A stretch of 64,000 nucleotides of DNA from Candidatus Nitrospira nitrificans (GTDB taxonomy: Bacteria; Nitrospirota; Nitrospiria; Nitrospirales; Nitrospiraceae): NCBI RefSeq assembly GCF_001458775.1, contig NZ_CZPZ01000003.1, forward strand, positions 1 through 64,000, in the 5' to 3' direction. The notes under the pieces are model-generated. The model made no database searches and was not told the DNA's origin. It worked only from the letters and a program-made list of their open reading frames with translations. Shown one piece after another: positions 45,429-56,327 of this stretch (positions are counted from its first letter, which is position 1; the number at the start of each line of letters is the position of its first letter). The position numbers were made by a program, and so were the translations under genes.

Positions 45429-46394
45429 ATGCTGCCCGTCTTTTCTCTTCTCGTCATACTGTGGCTTACGAGCCTATCGAGCTTCGTGGATGCCACAGAG
45501 ATTGTCATCCTTCAATCTTCGGAGCTGCCCTACTACGAACAAGCCGTTCAAGGCTTCAAAGCAGCCATCCCCGCGACAACCAAGGTGCAGGAGTACAACC
45601 TCAGCGGCCAGCTGACACGAGGACGGGAAATCGGCAAGTCCTTGCGCGCCTCGCCTCCCGATCTGATCCTGGCTGTCGGACTCAAGGCGGCTATCGCCGC
45701 GAAATTGGAAATTTTCGACCAGCCGGTGGTGTTCTGCCTGGTGCTCAACCCTGACGCGCATGGGCTCCCTGCCTCGAACATGACCGGGATTGCGGTCCGC
45801 ACCCCGCCGGAAACTCAACTGACCGCGCTTCGCTCGGTCATACCCCATCGCCGACGGATCGGTGTGCTCTACGACGAAGAACACAGCGGGACCTTTATCC
45901 GTGACGCGCATCGCGCCGCGAAACAGCAGGGGCTTGAGCTTGTGGCCGTTGCGATCCGCGGACAAGACGATATTCCCCAAGCGGTTCGAAACTTACTGCC
46001 CGCGATCGACGCGCTCTGGCTGATTCAGGATCAGACCGTCATCTCCGAATCGGCCATTCCGTTTTACTTGGAATCGACGCTTGACGCGAAAGTGCCCCTC
46101 TTTACCTTCTCGTCCACGCTGGTCCAACAAGGAGCGCTGGGCGCGCTGGTGGTCGATGCTTGGACGGTGGGGCAGCAAGCCGCGCGGATCGCGCAGACGC
46201 GGCTCAAGGAACCCAACACCGCAACGAGTTCCATGCAGGCGCCCGAACAGCCGCAATTAGCCGTGAACGTGAGTTCCGCCGAATATTTGGGCCTGTCTCC
46301 CTCTCCTGAGACCATGCGCCTCGCGCATCAGCGTTTTGGTGGACCAGGGGCGATAGCCCGGAAACCAGGTCCGGCGTCGGATTTGATTCCCTAG
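45429..46394 (+). CDS. Periplasmic ABC-type substrate-binding protein 2, orphan
   Basis: A 321-aa paralogue of the protein at 26345. ATG 45429 (MLPVFSLLVILWLTSLSSFV) provides a signal peptide ending near VDA; an ATG 42 nt upstream is less likely. Shared text includes EIVILQSSELPYYEQAVQGF, LAVGLKAAIAAKLEIFDQPV, RIGVLYDEEH, ALWLIQDQTVISES and FTFSSTLVQQGALGALVVD. A Pro/Gln-rich tail of about 40 residues is extra. Again no permease or ATPase is nearby and a sensor kinase follows, 49 bp downstream. Confidence 0.85.
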   Translation: MLPVFSLLVILWLTSLSSFVDATEIVILQSSELPYYEQAVQGFKAAIPATTKVQEYNLSGQLTRGREIGKSLRASPPDLILAVGLKAAIAAKLEIFDQPVVFCLVLNPDAHGLPASNMTGIAVRTPPETQLTALRSVIPHRRRIGVLYDEEHSGTFIRDAHRAAKQQGLELVAVAIRGQDDIPQAVRNLLPAIDALWLIQDQTVISESAIPFYLESTLDAKVPLFTFSSTLVQQGALGALVVDAWTVGQQAARIAQTRLKEPNTATSSMQAPEQPQLAVNVSSAEYLGLSPSPETMRLAHQRFGGPGAIARKPGPASDLIP

Positions 46395-46443
46395 CGCGCA
46401 TCGAAAGGACCCCGACCACTTGCCGGTTTCTAGGCGAGCTGCC

Positions 46444-48234
46444 ATGTTTGAAGTCCTGACTCCGCGCCGCTCTCTGTTTTCGTTCGCCCTCAGAACGAAG
46501 CTCGTCCTCAGTATGTCCGTCATTCTGGTTGTCGCCTGTCTCGTCTTAGGCTGGCTGTTTATTCACCAGCAAGTGCGATCGGTTGCCGAAGGCCTGAGAC
46601 AAAGCGGAACGCTCCTCGCGCAACATCTCGCGCACATGGGTCGATTGAGCCTCGTAGCCGGCGACACCCAGCGGCTGAGTCATCTGGTTCAAGAAATTCT
46701 CGCTGTCGATCCGGTGGCCTACGCAGCCGTCCTTTCTTCCGGCGGGGAACTTCAGACGGGGTTCGGCAAAGGCATGTGGGCGGAGCAGTTCTCCGTTCAG
46801 CCGAGCGGCCGGCGTCAGTTTTCTTTGACGAGCGTGACGTGGCCTCCTCGGCTTCACACTGATTCCGATGCTCCGCTCATCAGCGCCGTCCAGCTCAAGG
46901 ACGACCGGCCCCTGCTTCGTCACAACATTGAATTCACCCTGGAAGAATTGCTGAGTGTCGCGGGCGGATTCGAACTTCCCATCGTGTACGACATCATCGT
47001 TCGCGTTCCGCAACGCCCCTTCATGACCCCACGAGACCCTGCCCTGAGTCTGACATTGGATGAACGAGGAGACGGGCCGCTTGCGGGAGAGATCCAGCGC
47101 GCTCTCGCTCCGGCCCTGGTGCAAGTCGGACTGTCGACCTCGCGCCTTCAGCACGTCTTGCGCCAATTATTGTGGCAGGCGGCCGCGATCACCATCAGCA
47201 TCATGGCCGCCGGACTGCTGATGGCGCTGCTGTTGGCCCGCCGCATCACCACGCCGTTGCGAGAGCTGACGCAAGCGGCCACCCAGCTCACCGCCGGAGA
47301 AACCGTGCCGCCTGTCGCGGGGCGCACGGGCGATGAAATCGGGACCCTCACGGGTGTCTTTAATGCCATGGCCATGACATTGCAAGCGCGCGAGCACGAG
47401 TTGCGTGAACTGACCCACACGTTGGAGGACCGCATTGTGACGCGCACACAGGAGCTTGTCGCCGCGAACGCCAAACTTCAAGAACTCGACCGACGCAAAT
47501 CCTTTTTCGTTTCCACGGCATCCCACGAGCTCCGCACACCGCTGACATCCATGAAGGTCCACTTGGCGAATGTGCAGGATGGCATCGACGGAACCGTCAC
47601 CGACGATCAGCGTCGCTCGCTAGCCCGTGTCGAGGCCAACCTTTCGCGTCTCCAGAAATTGATCGATGAGCTGCTGGATCTCTCCACCATCGAGATGGGC
47701 CAAGCGTCGTTGCGTCCGGAGCCGGTGGCTCTGGGGAACGTGATCGCCAAGGCAGTCGAGGATCTTCACCCGCTCGCGTCCGAACGCCGAGTGAGCATCG
47801 TGATCTCCCTCCCATCCGACCTGCCATCCGTGTCAGGCGATCCCAACAAGTTGCACCAGATCATCCTCAATCTCATTCACAATGCCATCAAATTCAGCCC
47901 GCCGCACTCAACAGTCGACGTTGAGATCGCTTCGCGGCGGGGCCGCGAGATCCAAATCTCCGTGCGGGATGTCGGCCCGGGTCTCGCTCCGGAGGAAATC
48001 GAGAAAGTCTTTCAACCGTTCTATCGGGCCGCCGCTACGCCAAAGCAGGCAAAGGGCGCTGGGCTTGGATTGACGATCGCCAAGTTACTCGTCGAGCTGC
48101 ATCACAGCCGGCTCGAGGTTGAGACCACTCTCGGGAAAGGGAGCTGTTTTTACTTCACCCTGCAGCCGGCTGTCTCGAAACAGGAACTGCCGTTGCTTCA
48201 ATATGCTCCGATCGCCCATGCGCCTGGAGCATGA
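46444..48234 (+). CDS. Sensor histidine kinase 2 (HAMP-HisKA-HATPase)
   Basis: A 596-aa kinase; start at 46444 (MFEVLTPRRSLFSFALRTKL), with a TTG in frame 24 nt earlier. Two helices (about 18-40 and 245-268) bracket a periplasmic sensor part of about 200 residues. HAMP (RITTPLRELTQAATQLTAG) and a coiled coil lead to HisKA with His361 (STASHELRTPLT), then the ATPase boxes LNLIHNAIKF, VRDVGPGLAPEE and GAGLGLTIAKLL. It lacks the GAF domain of kinase 1. The cognate regulator is encoded just downstream on the opposite strand (stop to stop 19 bp). Confidence 0.92.
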   Translation: MFEVLTPRRSLFSFALRTKLVLSMSVILVVACLVLGWLFIHQQVRSVAEGLRQSGTLLAQHLAHMGRLSLVAGDTQRLSHLVQEILAVDPVAYAAVLSSGGELQTGFGKGMWAEQFSVQPSGRRQFSLTSVTWPPRLHTDSDAPLISAVQLKDDRPLLRHNIEFTLEELLSVAGGFELPIVYDIIVRVPQRPFMTPRDPALSLTLDERGDGPLAGEIQRALAPALVQVGLSTSRLQHVLRQLLWQAAAITISIMAAGLLMALLLARRITTPLRELTQAATQLTAGETVPPVAGRTGDEIGTLTGVFNAMAMTLQAREHELRELTHTLEDRIVTRTQELVAANAKLQELDRRKSFFVSTASHELRTPLTSMKVHLANVQDGIDGTVTDDQRRSLARVEANLSRLQKLIDELLDLSTIEMGQASLRPEPVALGNVIAKAVEDLHPLASERRVSIVISLPSDLPSVSGDPNKLHQIILNLIHNAIKFSPPHSTVDVEIASRRGREIQISVRDVGPGLAPEEIEKVFQPFYRAAATPKQAKGAGLGLTIAKLLVELHHSRLEVETTLGKGSCFYFTLQPAVSKQELPLLQYAPIAHAPGA

Positions 48235-48253
48235 GGTTGTCACAAAGAGACGA

Positions 48254-49645
48254 TCAGGCGGCGGGAGGCTTCATGGTGACGCCTCGCTGTTTCATGAGCC
48301 TGGTCAGATAGGTCCGTTGCAAGCCCAGCAGCTCCGCCGCTTTCGTTTGGTTCCCCCCTGTTCGCCGCAACGCTTCCTCAATCACTTTCCGGCTGTACAG
48401 TTCCATCACGGCATGGTAGCTCAGGTTGTTTTCCTCCGATAAGTTTGTTTCAACCGGCAACTTCCTTCGAATCGCGATGCCGAGATGTTGAGGCTCGATA
48501 CAGTCCCCTTCACACAGGGTGACGGCCCGGATCAGGACGTTTTCCAACTCCCGCACGTTCCCGGGCCAATGGTACTCACAAATCAGGTCCAGCGCATCCT
48601 GACTCACGACGAACGATCGCCGGCCCATCGTCGCCCCATGTCGGCGGACAAAATACTCCACCAAGAGTGGGAGATCATCGACTCGCTGGCGCAAGGGCGG
48701 GAGGGTAAGCGAGATCACGTTGAGGCGGTAAAATAAATCCTCGCGGAACAGTCCATCCTGAATGGCCTCTTTCAGATCTTTGTTCGTCGCGGCCACAAAA
48801 CGCACATCCGTGCGGATCGGCTGCGCCCCGCCCAGACGGTAAAACTCCTGATCCTGCAACAAGCGCAGCAGCCGCGTCTGGAGTCCCGCCGGCATATCGC
48901 CGATCTCATCGAGAAAGACGGTCCCGCCCTCCGCCGCTTCGATTTTGCCTGGTTCGCGTTTCACCGCTCCGGTGTAGGCCCCCTTCTCATGTCCGAACAA
49001 CTCATTTTCCAGCAAGCTTTCGGGGAACGCCCCGCAGTTCACGACGACAAACGGCTTCGAGGCGCGCGGGCTCCACCGATGCAGCGCGCGCGCCATCACT
49101 TCCTTACCCGTCCCTGTTTCCCCCAGTAAGAGCACCGTGGCAGACGAACCGGCGGCGCGCCGCGCCGTGTCCAAAAGCTCAACCATGCGCGGACTCTGCC
49201 CGACCACATGTTCATACCGCCCCCCCACTTCTGCTTGCAGGAGACCGATCTGACGCGTAAGGGCCATCTGTGCCATGGCCTTCTCAATCACAACGGAGAG
49301 GTGATCGGGTTCAAACGGCTTTGTCAGGAAATCGCAGGCCCCGAGCCGTATCGCCTCTACGGCTCGATCGATCGTCCCGAATGCCGTGATGACGATCACT
49401 TCCGGGACAGTCTGTGGCGGAGTGCCGGAACGTTTTTCACCGAGCTGTTTGAGCACATCGAGTCCGCTGAGTCCCGGCAGTTCGATATCCAGCAGCATCA
49501 GATCCGGTTGCTCCTCTGCCGCCAGCCTCAGCCCCTGCTCGCCGTCCTCAGCCGTGAGCACCTCATGCCCCATCCAGATCAACCGCTTCTTGAGCGCAGT
49601 AAGGATATCGTGGTCGTCGTCGACAATGAGAATACGAGCCTGCAT
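48254..49645 (-). CDS. NtrC-type sigma54 response regulator 2
   Basis: A 463-aa activator; AGGAGCG precedes ATG 49645. The receiver has acceptor Asp53 (LMLLDIELPGLSG). The AAA+ domain has Walker A GETGTGKE, a GAYTGA loop (Tyr for Phe, a tolerated variant) and FLDEIGD. The Fis-type helix-turn-helix (NQTKAAELLGLQRTYLTRLM) is nearly the same as in regulator 1 (QTKAAAELGLQRTYLTKLL), so the two probably recognise similar half-sites. It lacks the proline-rich insert of regulator 1. Operators B and C, with 17-bp pitch, are the closest candidate targets. Confidence 0.93.
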   Translation of the reverse strand: MQARILIVDDDHDILTALKKRLIWMGHEVLTAEDGEQGLRLAAEEQPDLMLLDIELPGLSGLDVLKQLGEKRSGTPPQTVPEVIVITAFGTIDRAVEAIRLGACDFLTKPFEPDHLSVVIEKAMAQMALTRQIGLLQAEVGGRYEHVVGQSPRMVELLDTARRAAGSSATVLLLGETGTGKEVMARALHRWSPRASKPFVVVNCGAFPESLLENELFGHEKGAYTGAVKREPGKIEAAEGGTVFLDEIGDMPAGLQTRLLRLLQDQEFYRLGGAQPIRTDVRFVAATNKDLKEAIQDGLFREDLFYRLNVISLTLPPLRQRVDDLPLLVEYFVRRHGATMGRRSFVVSQDALDLICEYHWPGNVRELENVLIRAVTLCEGDCIEPQHLGIAIRRKLPVETNLSEENNLSYHAVMELYSRKVIEEALRRTGGNQTKAAELLGLQRTYLTRLMKQRGVTMKPPAA

Positions 49646-49736
49646 CAGACGCTCCTGGTTTCCATTCGTGAGGCGCTATTGTAGGGAAAGATATAGTTGA
49701 AGAGAAAGCGCCTTGGCTACTGGGCTCAACCACGCA

Positions 49737-52700
49737 TCATTCAGGCTCGTAATTCAGATTCGGCGAAAGCCATCGCTCGACCGTGCGCAGATCCATTCCC
49801 TTGCGGCGGGCATAGTCTTCGACTTGATCCTTCCCGATTTTTCCGACCGCGAAATACTTCGCGTCCGGATGGGCGAAATAAAATCCGCTGACCGACGCGG
49901 TCGGCAGCATCGCGTAGCTTTCCGTCAGGGTAATGCCGGCATTCACCTCCACCGATAAGAGATCGAACAGCAGCCGCTTTTCCGTATGGTCCGGACAAGC
50001 CGGATATCCCGGCGCCGGACGGATGCCACGGTATTTCTCTCGAATCAGATCGTCATTCGTCAGCTGTTCATATGTGCCGTATCCCCACTCTTCTCGGACT
50101 CGCTTATGGAGACATTCGGCAAAGGCTTCGGCCAGTCGATCCGCGAGGGCCTTGGCCATGATCGAATTATAATCATCATGGTCGTTGTCAAACTCCCGAC
50201 AGAGTTCATCCATCCCGATGCCGGTCGTCACGGCGAACGCTCCGATGTAATCCTGACGACCGCATTCCTTCGGCGCGACGTAATCGGCCAGTGCGAGATT
50301 GGACTGGTCGGAAGGCTTCCCCGATTGCTGTCGAAGATGATGGATTGTGGCGAGCACCGTCTTCCGAGACGGATCCCGATAGAGCTCGATATCATCCCCC
50401 ACGCTCGACGCTGGGAAGAGCCCATAGACACCCTTGGCGTTAAGTTGTTTCTTGCGAACGATCTCATCCAGGAGGCGTCTCGCGTCCTCATGCAGTTCCT
50501 TCGCCCGAGGGCCGACGGTCGGGTCGTCAAAGATCGTCGGATACCGCCCTCTCAGTTCCCATGTATGGAAGAAGGGCGACCAGTCGATGTAGGGGATCAA
50601 CTCGACCAGCGGTTGATCGGCAATCGTCCGAACGCCCAACGCCGTCGGCATGGGAATATCGACGCTCGCCCAGTCGGGCATGAACCGATTGGCGCGCGCC
50701 TGGGCAATCGTGAGAAGCGGCTTGGCTCCTCGATCCTGATGCGCTTGTCTCATCCGCGCATAGTCGTCCCGCACTTGCCGAACGAAACCTTCCTTCTGGG
50801 TCTGGCTCACCAAACTCCCCACGACACCCACCGCGCGAGAGGCATCCAACACGTGCACCACGCCCGGCGCATAGGAGGGAGCGATCTTGACCGCGGTATG
50901 GGCCTTGCTGGTCGTCGCGCCGCCGATCAAGAGGGGCACATCGAACCCCTCGCGCGTCATTTCCTTCGCCACATGGACCATTTCGTCGAGCGAGGGCGTA
51001 ATAAGCCCGCTCAGGCCGATGATGTCGGCGTTGTTCTCTCGAGCCGCGGCGAGAATTTTCTCGCAGGACACCATCACGCCAAGATCGATGACCTCATAGT
51101 TGTTGCAGCCAAGAACGACCCCGACAATGTTTTTTCCGATGTCGTGCACATCGCCCTTCACGGTCGCGAGCAGGACCTTCCCCTGCGCCTTGAAATTGCC
51201 GGACCGCTTTTTCTCTTCTTCCATGTACGGCATGAGATAGGCTACCGCCTTCTTCATCACGCGCGCGCTCTTCACGACCTGCGGCAAGAACATCTTGCCT
51301 GACCCGAACAGGTCGCCGACGACGTTCATCCCGGCCATCAGGGGGCCTTCGATCACCTCCAGCGGCTTTGGGTATTTCCGACGCGCCTCTTCCGTATCCT
51401 GATCGATGTAGTCGGTGATGCCCTTGACGAGCGCATGGGAGAGCCGCTCCTCAACCGTCCCCTGCCGCCACGCATCGTCCTTGACGGCCGTTTTCCCCTT
51501 CGTCTTCACCGTCTCGGCGAAATTCACCAGACGCTCGGTGGCATCGGGCCTACGATTGAGCAACACGTCCTCGACCAGTTCGAGCAAGTCTTTCGGAATC
51601 TCCTCATACACCGCTAACTGGCCGGCATTCACGATGCCCATATCCAACCCGGCCTTGATGGCGTGATAGAGGAAGGCGGCGTGCATCGCTTCCCGCACCA
51701 CATGGTTGCCTCGAAATGAAAAGGAAATATTGCTGATCCCCCCGCTGACCTTTGCACCCGGTAGATGCTGTTTGATCCAGCGCGTCGCCTCGATGAAATT
51801 GATCGCATAGTCGTTGTGCTCGTCGATCCCCGTTGCGACGGTCAAGATGTTGGGATCGAAGATGATATCGTGCGGCGGAAATCCGACTTGCTCGGTGAGG
51901 ATCTTGTATGAGCGCGCGCAGATCTCCTGCTTCCGCTCAAGCGTGTCGGCCTGGCCCTTCTCATCGAACGCCATAACGACGACCGCCGCGCCATAGCGAC
52001 GGATGAGGGTCGCCTGGTCGATGAATTTCTGTTCGCCCTCCTTCAAGCTGATGCTGTTGACGACGGCTTTGCCCTGGATATTCTTCAGGCCGGTCTCCAA
52101 CACCTCCCACTTGGAGCTGTCGACCATAATAGGTACTTTGCAGATATCCGGCTCCGACGCGACCAGGCGAAGGAACTTTTCCATGGCCGCCTTGGAATCG
52201 AGCATGCCTTCGTCCATGTTGATGTCGACAATCTGGGCTCCGCCCTCGACTTGCTGACGCGCCACCGACAACGCCGCCTCGTAATCACCGGCCAGAATCA
52301 GCTTCGCAAAGGCCGGCGACCCGGTTACATTCGTTCGCTCACCGACATTGACGAAATTGGAATCCGGCCTGATGGTGACGGCTTCAAGGCCGCTCAATCG
52401 CGTATAGGGCTCGACCTTCGAGAGCGCATGCGGCTTCACCCCGCGCACGGCTTCGGCAATGCGCTTGATATGAGCCGGCGTGGTGCCGCAGCAGCCGCCG
52501 ACGATATTCAGCCACCCGTTTTCGGCCCATTCGCGTAGTTGCGGCGCCAAGGTTTCCGGCGTTTCGGGAAACCCCGTCGGCAACAACGGATTCGGCAGGC
52601 CGGCGTTGGGATGGGCGCTGACATAGATCGGCGCGATCTGCGATAACTCTTCGATCAACGGGCGCATCTCTTTCGGGCCAAGCGCGCAATTCATCCCGAC

Positions 52701-53432
52701 GCTCAACAACGGCACATGGGAGATCGAATTCCAGAAGGCTTCGACGGTCTGCCCGGTCACCCCGCGATTACTGCCGGCCTGAATGAACGTCACCGACGCC
52801 ATAATCGGAACCCGTCGCGCGCCGGACGCAAACGCCTGCTGGATCGCAAAGAAGGCGGCCTTCGCGTTCAACGTGTCAAAGATCGTCTCCACCAGCAGCA
52901 GATCCACACCGCCGTCCAAAAGGCCCCGCACCTGCTCGCCATAGGCATTCACCAACTCTTCATAGATCGCCCCTCGAGCCGCCGGATTGTTCACATCGGT
53001 AGAAATCGACGAGGTCTTGGTCGTCGGTCCGATGGCGCCGGCGACAAAACAACGCCGTCCGGGTTGCGCTCGCTGCACCGTCGCCACGGCCCGCTTGGCG
53101 CACACTGCGCCGGCTTTGGACAGTTCATACCCCAGCGTCTCCATCTTGTAATCGGCAAGCGAGATCGTCTGGGAATTGAAGGTATTGGTCTCGATAATGT
53201 CCGCGCCGGCCTCCAGATACTGTCGGTGAATGTCCTCGATGATCGACGGTTGCGTGAGATTCAAGAGATCGTTGTGACCTTTGAGATCTTTCGTCCAATC
53301 CTTGAACCGTTCCCCTCGAAAGGCCGCCTCGTCCAGCTTTCGCTGCTGAATCATCGTGCCCATCGCTCCGTCGAGGATGAGGATACGCTCCCGCAAGAGC
53401 GCTGCTATGGAACTCTCGTGTGATATCGGCAT
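49737..53432 (-). CDS. metH: Cobalamin-dependent methionine synthase
   Basis: A 1231-aa enzyme that moves the methyl group of methyl-tetrahydrofolate to homocysteine through cobalamin. The start at 53432 ([20 protein letters not shown]) follows AGGGTGA; the frame extends 49 codons upstream with no family text. All four modules are visible: the homocysteine domain (DGAMGTMIQ, zinc ligand Cys in GMNCALGP and the pair [11 protein letters not shown]), the pterin-binding domain ([14 protein letters not shown]), the cobalamin domain with DVHDIGKN, and the C-terminal reactivation domain ([14 protein letters not shown]). Full length for the family. No B12 riboswitch was recognised upstream. Confidence 0.97.
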   Translation of the reverse strand: MPISHESSIAALLRERILILDGAMGTMIQQRKLDEAAFRGERFKDWTKDLKGHNDLLNLTQPSIIEDIHRQYLEAGADIIETNTFNSQTISLADYKMETLGYELSKAGAVCAKRAVATVQRAQPGRRCFVAGAIGPTTKTSSISTDVNNPAARGAIYEELVNAYGEQVRGLLDGGVDLLLVETIFDTLNAKAAFFAIQQAFASGARRVPIMASVTFIQAGSNRGVTGQTVEAFWNSISHVPLLSVGMNCALGPKEMRPLIEELSQIAPIYVSAHPNAGLPNPLLPTGFPETPETLAPQLREWAENGWLNIVGGCCGTTPAHIKRIAEAVRGVKPHALSKVEPYTRLSGLEAVTIRPDSNFVNVGERTNVTGSPAFAKLILAGDYEAALSVARQQVEGGAQIVDINMDEGMLDSKAAMEKFLRLVASEPDICKVPIMVDSSKWEVLETGLKNIQGKAVVNSISLKEGEQKFIDQATLIRRYGAAVVVMAFDEKGQADTLERKQEICARSYKILTEQVGFPPHDIIFDPNILTVATGIDEHNDYAINFIEATRWIKQHLPGAKVSGGISNISFSFRGNHVVREAMHAAFLYHAIKAGLDMGIVNAGQLAVYEEIPKDLLELVEDVLLNRRPDATERLVNFAETVKTKGKTAVKDDAWRQGTVEERLSHALVKGITDYIDQDTEEARRKYPKPLEVIEGPLMAGMNVVGDLFGSGKMFLPQVVKSARVMKKAVAYLMPYMEEEKKRSGNFKAQGKVLLATVKGDVHDIGKNIVGVVLGCNNYEVIDLGVMVSCEKILAAARENNADIIGLSGLITPSLDEMVHVAKEMTREGFDVPLLIGGATTSKAHTAVKIAPSYAPGVVHVLDASRAVGVVGSLVSQTQKEGFVRQVRDDYARMRQAHQDRGAKPLLTIAQARANRFMPDWASVDIPMPTALGVRTIADQPLVELIPYIDWSPFFHTWELRGRYPTIFDDPTVGPRAKELHEDARRLLDEIVRKKQLNAKGVYGLFPASSVGDDIELYRDPSRKTVLATIHHLRQQSGKPSDQSNLALADYVAPKECGRQDYIGAFAVTTGIGMDELCREFDNDHDDYNSIMAKALADRLAEAFAECLHKRVREEWGYGTYEQLTNDDLIREKYRGIRPAPGYPACPDHTEKRLLFDLLSVEVNAGITLTESYAMLPTASVSGFYFAHPDAKYFAVGKIGKDQVEDYARRKGMDLRTVERWLSPNLNYEPE

Positions 53433-53562
53433 AATCACCCTATTGAAATCACCGGGCTGTTTCTCCGATCGGCTGTGCGCGATCATACTGGAACCGCTTC
53501 GGAACGAGCAAGCACACTCGTTCCTTGACATGAATTCAGCGGCCTGGCTACGATGCCACCTC

Positions 53563-54348
53563 ATGCGCGTGTGCACCATCCTACGTGCCGGAGCCTTGCA
53601 CTTTCTTCTCGGCCTCGCCTTCCTTGAGACGCTCCCTTCGTCGGCCGCTGCCGCCCCTTATTTTGAGGACGGTTTCTTGGGACTCTCTCAGAAGGAGTTG
53701 CATGAACGACTCGGCAGGCCGCAGGCCGTGCGGGACCGAAAATCCGCCCTGCGCGTCTTCACCTATTATCCGATTACCGATTGGTCGACGTACTTCAGTA
53801 AACTCGTGTCGCCTGAAAACGGCGAAGATGTCTATACATTTAGTCGTGAGGGCATCGAGATCCGCTATTCCTTCAGCTACGCGGTCGATCCGAATGATCA
53901 CAATGAGAACAGACCGCTGACCGTACGGCTGGTGGACATCGAATTTTCCTCGGCCATGCCGATCACTCGACTCCCCGGCTTGATTCCGGAGTTTCGTCCT
54001 TCGACTGATCCGTCCAACCCCGCCTTTCGATCCAATATTTGGGTGCTGTTGTGCAAAGGCCCCGCTTCATCCGATGCCCGTTTCATTGTGAGGGAGCAAG
54101 GGAAAGAACAGCTCGATTGGACGCTCTGCTACCAACTATTCTCGATGCAAGGGCTTCCCGATCGCTTAACGAGTGAGGCCTTGATCGACCGTGTGGAGAT
54201 CAGTACCCAGAGCCTGCAGTTGGTGACCCACCGGCAACGGCATACTCATGAACGGATTCCGAACCCATACTCTCACCAGTTCGACAAACAACCTGATCCC
54301 CTCAAGCCACCATCCAAATCAATACCGGTTCCCAAGTATGCGGAGTAA
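53563..54348 (+). CDS. Exported hypothetical protein
   Basis: A 261-aa protein. ATG 53563 ([20 protein letters not shown]) begins a signal peptide ending near SAAAA. It is divergent from metH. The mature start ([20 protein letters not shown]) resembles the SmpA/BamE-like phrase in which a small outer-membrane-related protein senses a sequence G-x-x-x-x-E-L-x-x-x-x-G-x-P, but no Cys lipobox is present. The C-terminus is basic and Pro-rich. Function unknown; a periplasmic role is likely. Confidence 0.6.
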   Translation: MRVCTILRAGALHFLLGLAFLETLPSSAAAAPYFEDGFLGLSQKELHERLGRPQAVRDRKSALRVFTYYPITDWSTYFSKLVSPENGEDVYTFSREGIEIRYSFSYAVDPNDHNENRPLTVRLVDIEFSSAMPITRLPGLIPEFRPSTDPSNPAFRSNIWVLLCKGPASSDARFIVREQGKEQLDWTLCYQLFSMQGLPDRLTSEALIDRVEISTQSLQLVTHRQRHTHERIPNPYSHQFDKQPDPLKPPSKSIPVPKYAE

Positions 54349-54378
54349 GGTTCGGAAGAGACACCGAAAGAGAGGGGC

Positions 54379-54930
54379 TTACCGCGGGACTTGCTGAAGT
54401 CGATCTTGTTGCGCTTGTCCGGACGAGACCGCTTTCTTCTTCATGGTATCCATTGGACCACTATCACTCACATAGATCAGCAACGGGGCTCCGATTCCAA
54501 TCACGATGAGCAGGAACAATCCTAACATCCTCAGGAACTGACTCGCGCTGAGATACATCATCAGCAACAACACCACCGCCGCGGCGCCGGCATAGGTCAC
54601 GATCTTGGATTGAGCCGGGGTCAGCCCTTCCATCGCGAAGTGGAACGACGGCATGCTCCATCCATAATAATTCTTGGCGTGCTCTCTGAATTTCTGTTGC
54701 ATCGACTGCATCGCAGACTGAGTTTTCGAAACGGAATCAGGCTGCTCATGCGTCTGTACTTTCGATCGATATTTTACCGGGATCGTAGCGGAGTCATCCG
54801 TGTACACAAGATTCCCTCGATCATCGATATAAGAATAGATGGTCGTAGCCCAGGTCTCAGCCCAGGCTCCTTGACCGAGTACCAGACAGAGACCCATTAG
54901 GAGGATCAGCTGTTGAGGTCGTGTGGACAT
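54379..54930 (-). CDS. Membrane protein with DUF4124-like N-terminus
   Basis: A 183-aa protein. The start at 54930 (MSTRPQQLILLMGLCLVLGQ) gives a signal peptide ending at WA; ATGs at 54945 and 55005 are alternatives. The segment IYSYIDDRGNLVYTDDSATIPVKYRS matches the DUF4124 type, short exported domains of the form Y-x-W/Y-x-D-x-x-G-x-x-x-Y-T-D. A polar helix (SAMQSMQQKFREHAKNYYGW) is followed by two hydrophobic helices (about 118-160). Convergent with the gene to its left, 30 bp apart, no terminator seen. Function unknown. Confidence 0.65.
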   Translation of the reverse strand: MSTRPQQLILLMGLCLVLGQGAWAETWATTIYSYIDDRGNLVYTDDSATIPVKYRSKVQTHEQPDSVSKTQSAMQSMQQKFREHAKNYYGWSMPSFHFAMEGLTPAQSKIVTYAGAAAVVLLLMMYLSASQFLRMLGLFLLIVIGIGAPLLIYVSDSGPMDTMKKKAVSSGQAQQDRLQQVPR

Positions 54931-55085
54931 CTTGCTGTCGTGCATGACGATAATTTTCAACATGCTCAGAAATCGCTGGGGTAAGTATAGCGCGTTTCCT
55001 ATCACTATGATTTCATAGGATATTACTGGACGATCCTTGACTCGTGAGAACCCTCGCTGGTAGCATCCAAACTTTCTTGCGCTCC

Positions 55086-55526
55086 ATGACCACCGAATCT
55101 CAACCCCTCGCCCTTGATCCCAACGCTGAAGAGCCGTCGTTCATTCGCCGCCGCTCGGTTCGGATCATCATTTATGTCGGACTTGTACTGTTTGTCCTTA
55201 TGGTCGTGGTCTGGCCCCAGATCGTTCAGCTGAGTGACCCGGACTTTCACAAGCACATCGAACAACACCGTGTCATGGTGGGAATGACCAAAGAACAGGT
55301 TCTGCAATCGTGGGGCGGACCACAGACCATCAATACGACGTTCACCAAAGACGGCATACGGCAGGAAGAATGGATTTTCGAAGATTGGGAAAGCTCGGCG
55401 GTCGTCCGTCACCGCTATCTTTATTTTGAGGAAGGAGTCTTGATGGGAGGATGGTACGAAGGGTCGCGCGAGCGCCGTTCGAAAGACTTTCCGACGGACA
55501 AACCACACCCCAAAATTCAGCCGTAA
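55086..55526 (+). CDS. Membrane-anchored SmpA/OmlA-like protein
   Basis: A 146-aa protein from ATG 55086; a GTG 42 nt earlier is possible. One membrane helix (about residues 25-47, IIIYVGLVLFVLMVVVWP) precedes a small domain with VGMTKEQVLQSWGGPQTIN, then EEWIFEDW and YLYFEEGVLMG. This pattern is typical of the SmpA/OmlA (BamE-like) fold, yet it is membrane-anchored and not a lipoprotein. It may work in envelope assembly; that is inference. The repeat at 55573-55640 follows it. Confidence 0.65.
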   Translation: MTTESQPLALDPNAEEPSFIRRRSVRIIIYVGLVLFVLMVVVWPQIVQLSDPDFHKHIEQHRVMVGMTKEQVLQSWGGPQTINTTFTKDGIRQEEWIFEDWESSAVVRHRYLYFEEGVLMGGWYEGSRERRSKDFPTDKPHPKIQP

Positions 55527-55572
55527 CCGGCCGGCCGTATCTCGCCAACCAGGCAAGCGGTTCAGGTTGCTG

Positions 55573-55640
55573 GTTTCAAGTTTCGAGTCGGGCAAAAATA
55601 TACTTTTCGAACTTGAAACGAGAAACATGAAACTCGAACT
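55573..55640. repeat. GTTTCAAGT/ACTTGAAAC extragenic repeat, second copy
   Basis: GTTTCAAGT at 55573-55581 and ACTTGAAAC at 55611-55619, then GAAACATGAAACTCG. Arms and the GAAACATGAAACT core match the element at 2446-2501. Again it lies between convergent genes. Confidence 0.55.
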
Positions 55641-55669
55641 GGTGCCGGAATACGATCTTCACCCGGGAG

Positions 55670-55900
55670 TTAGGCCGATGTCTCTCGGATAGACAATCTG
55701 AGGCGGCTGAGTAGCACTTCGGCACGCGCCTGGTCTGATGCGTCGACCATGACCCGGCTGACAAAAAACGGCACACCGGGATAGAGGCTGCTGATATGTT
55801 CACCGTGGACGACATAGGCGATACGATTACCATCGAGCAAGCTCTTGATCATCGCAAGCTCGCCGACGTCCTGCGCATCGGTGAGATGAATCATCCGCAT
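55670..55900 (-). CDS. DUF2007-type small protein
   Basis: A 76-aa protein starting MRMIHLTDAQDVGELAMIKS (ATG 55900 or two codons later). The layout fits DUF2007: an N-terminal strand, a helix (EAQLIKSLLE-type) followed by a strand and the phrase ISSLYPGVPFFVSRVMV, then a helix ending in LLSRL. The family is described only as a putative signalling domain. No membrane part is present. Confidence 0.7.
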   Translation of the reverse strand: MRMIHLTDAQDVGELAMIKSLLDGNRIAYVVHGEHISSLYPGVPFFVSRVMVDASDQARAEVLLSRLRLSIRETSA

Positions 55901-55985
55901 GAGCGATCCGCCGATCGATCGTTCATGCGTGAAACGTGTCCATTCGTTGCACTTTGCCGTCTCTCGCTTTACACTCGACTACGAG

Positions 55986-56270
55986 TTACGGAGTTTCCGT
56001 AATTCGCGCGCGCCGCTCCTGGCCCGGACCGCCCGAGACAGTCAATACGCGCTTCCACTCACGGATCTGGTAAATGGCCCAGGCATTCGGTTGGCCCTTG
56101 AAGAACGCCGCGGGGTCGACGCCGCTGGCATGGAGGAAGATCGGCTCAGTGAATCCCTCTTCCAACACGTAGTCGAGTAACGATTCGGTCGTGAAACCCG
56201 TCCCACGAAGGGTCACGTCGGCCAACACAGTGAGGATTTCGTCAGGATTCTGAATCGTTATGGGATTCAT
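55986..56270 (-). CDS. Hypothetical protein
   Basis: A 94-aa protein (MNPITIQNPDEILTVLADVT). A helix-rich N-terminal part (LRGTGFTTESLLDYVLEEGF) leads to FLHASGVDPAAFFKG and AWAIYQIREWKRVLTVSG. No family recognised and no signal peptide. It is divergent from the haem-oxygenase-like gene 57 bp away. Confidence 0.5.
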   Translation of the reverse strand: MNPITIQNPDEILTVLADVTLRGTGFTTESLLDYVLEEGFTEPIFLHASGVDPAAFFKGQPNAWAIYQIREWKRVLTVSGGPGQERRARITETP

Positions 56271-56327
56271 CGGTTGTTATCTGTCATCCTAATTGTAACG
56301 ACGCTCCACTGAAGAAGGCAAGGCGCC

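Noticed and set aside
49986-51302. 438-codon plus-strand frame
   Set aside because: Antisense shadow of metH.
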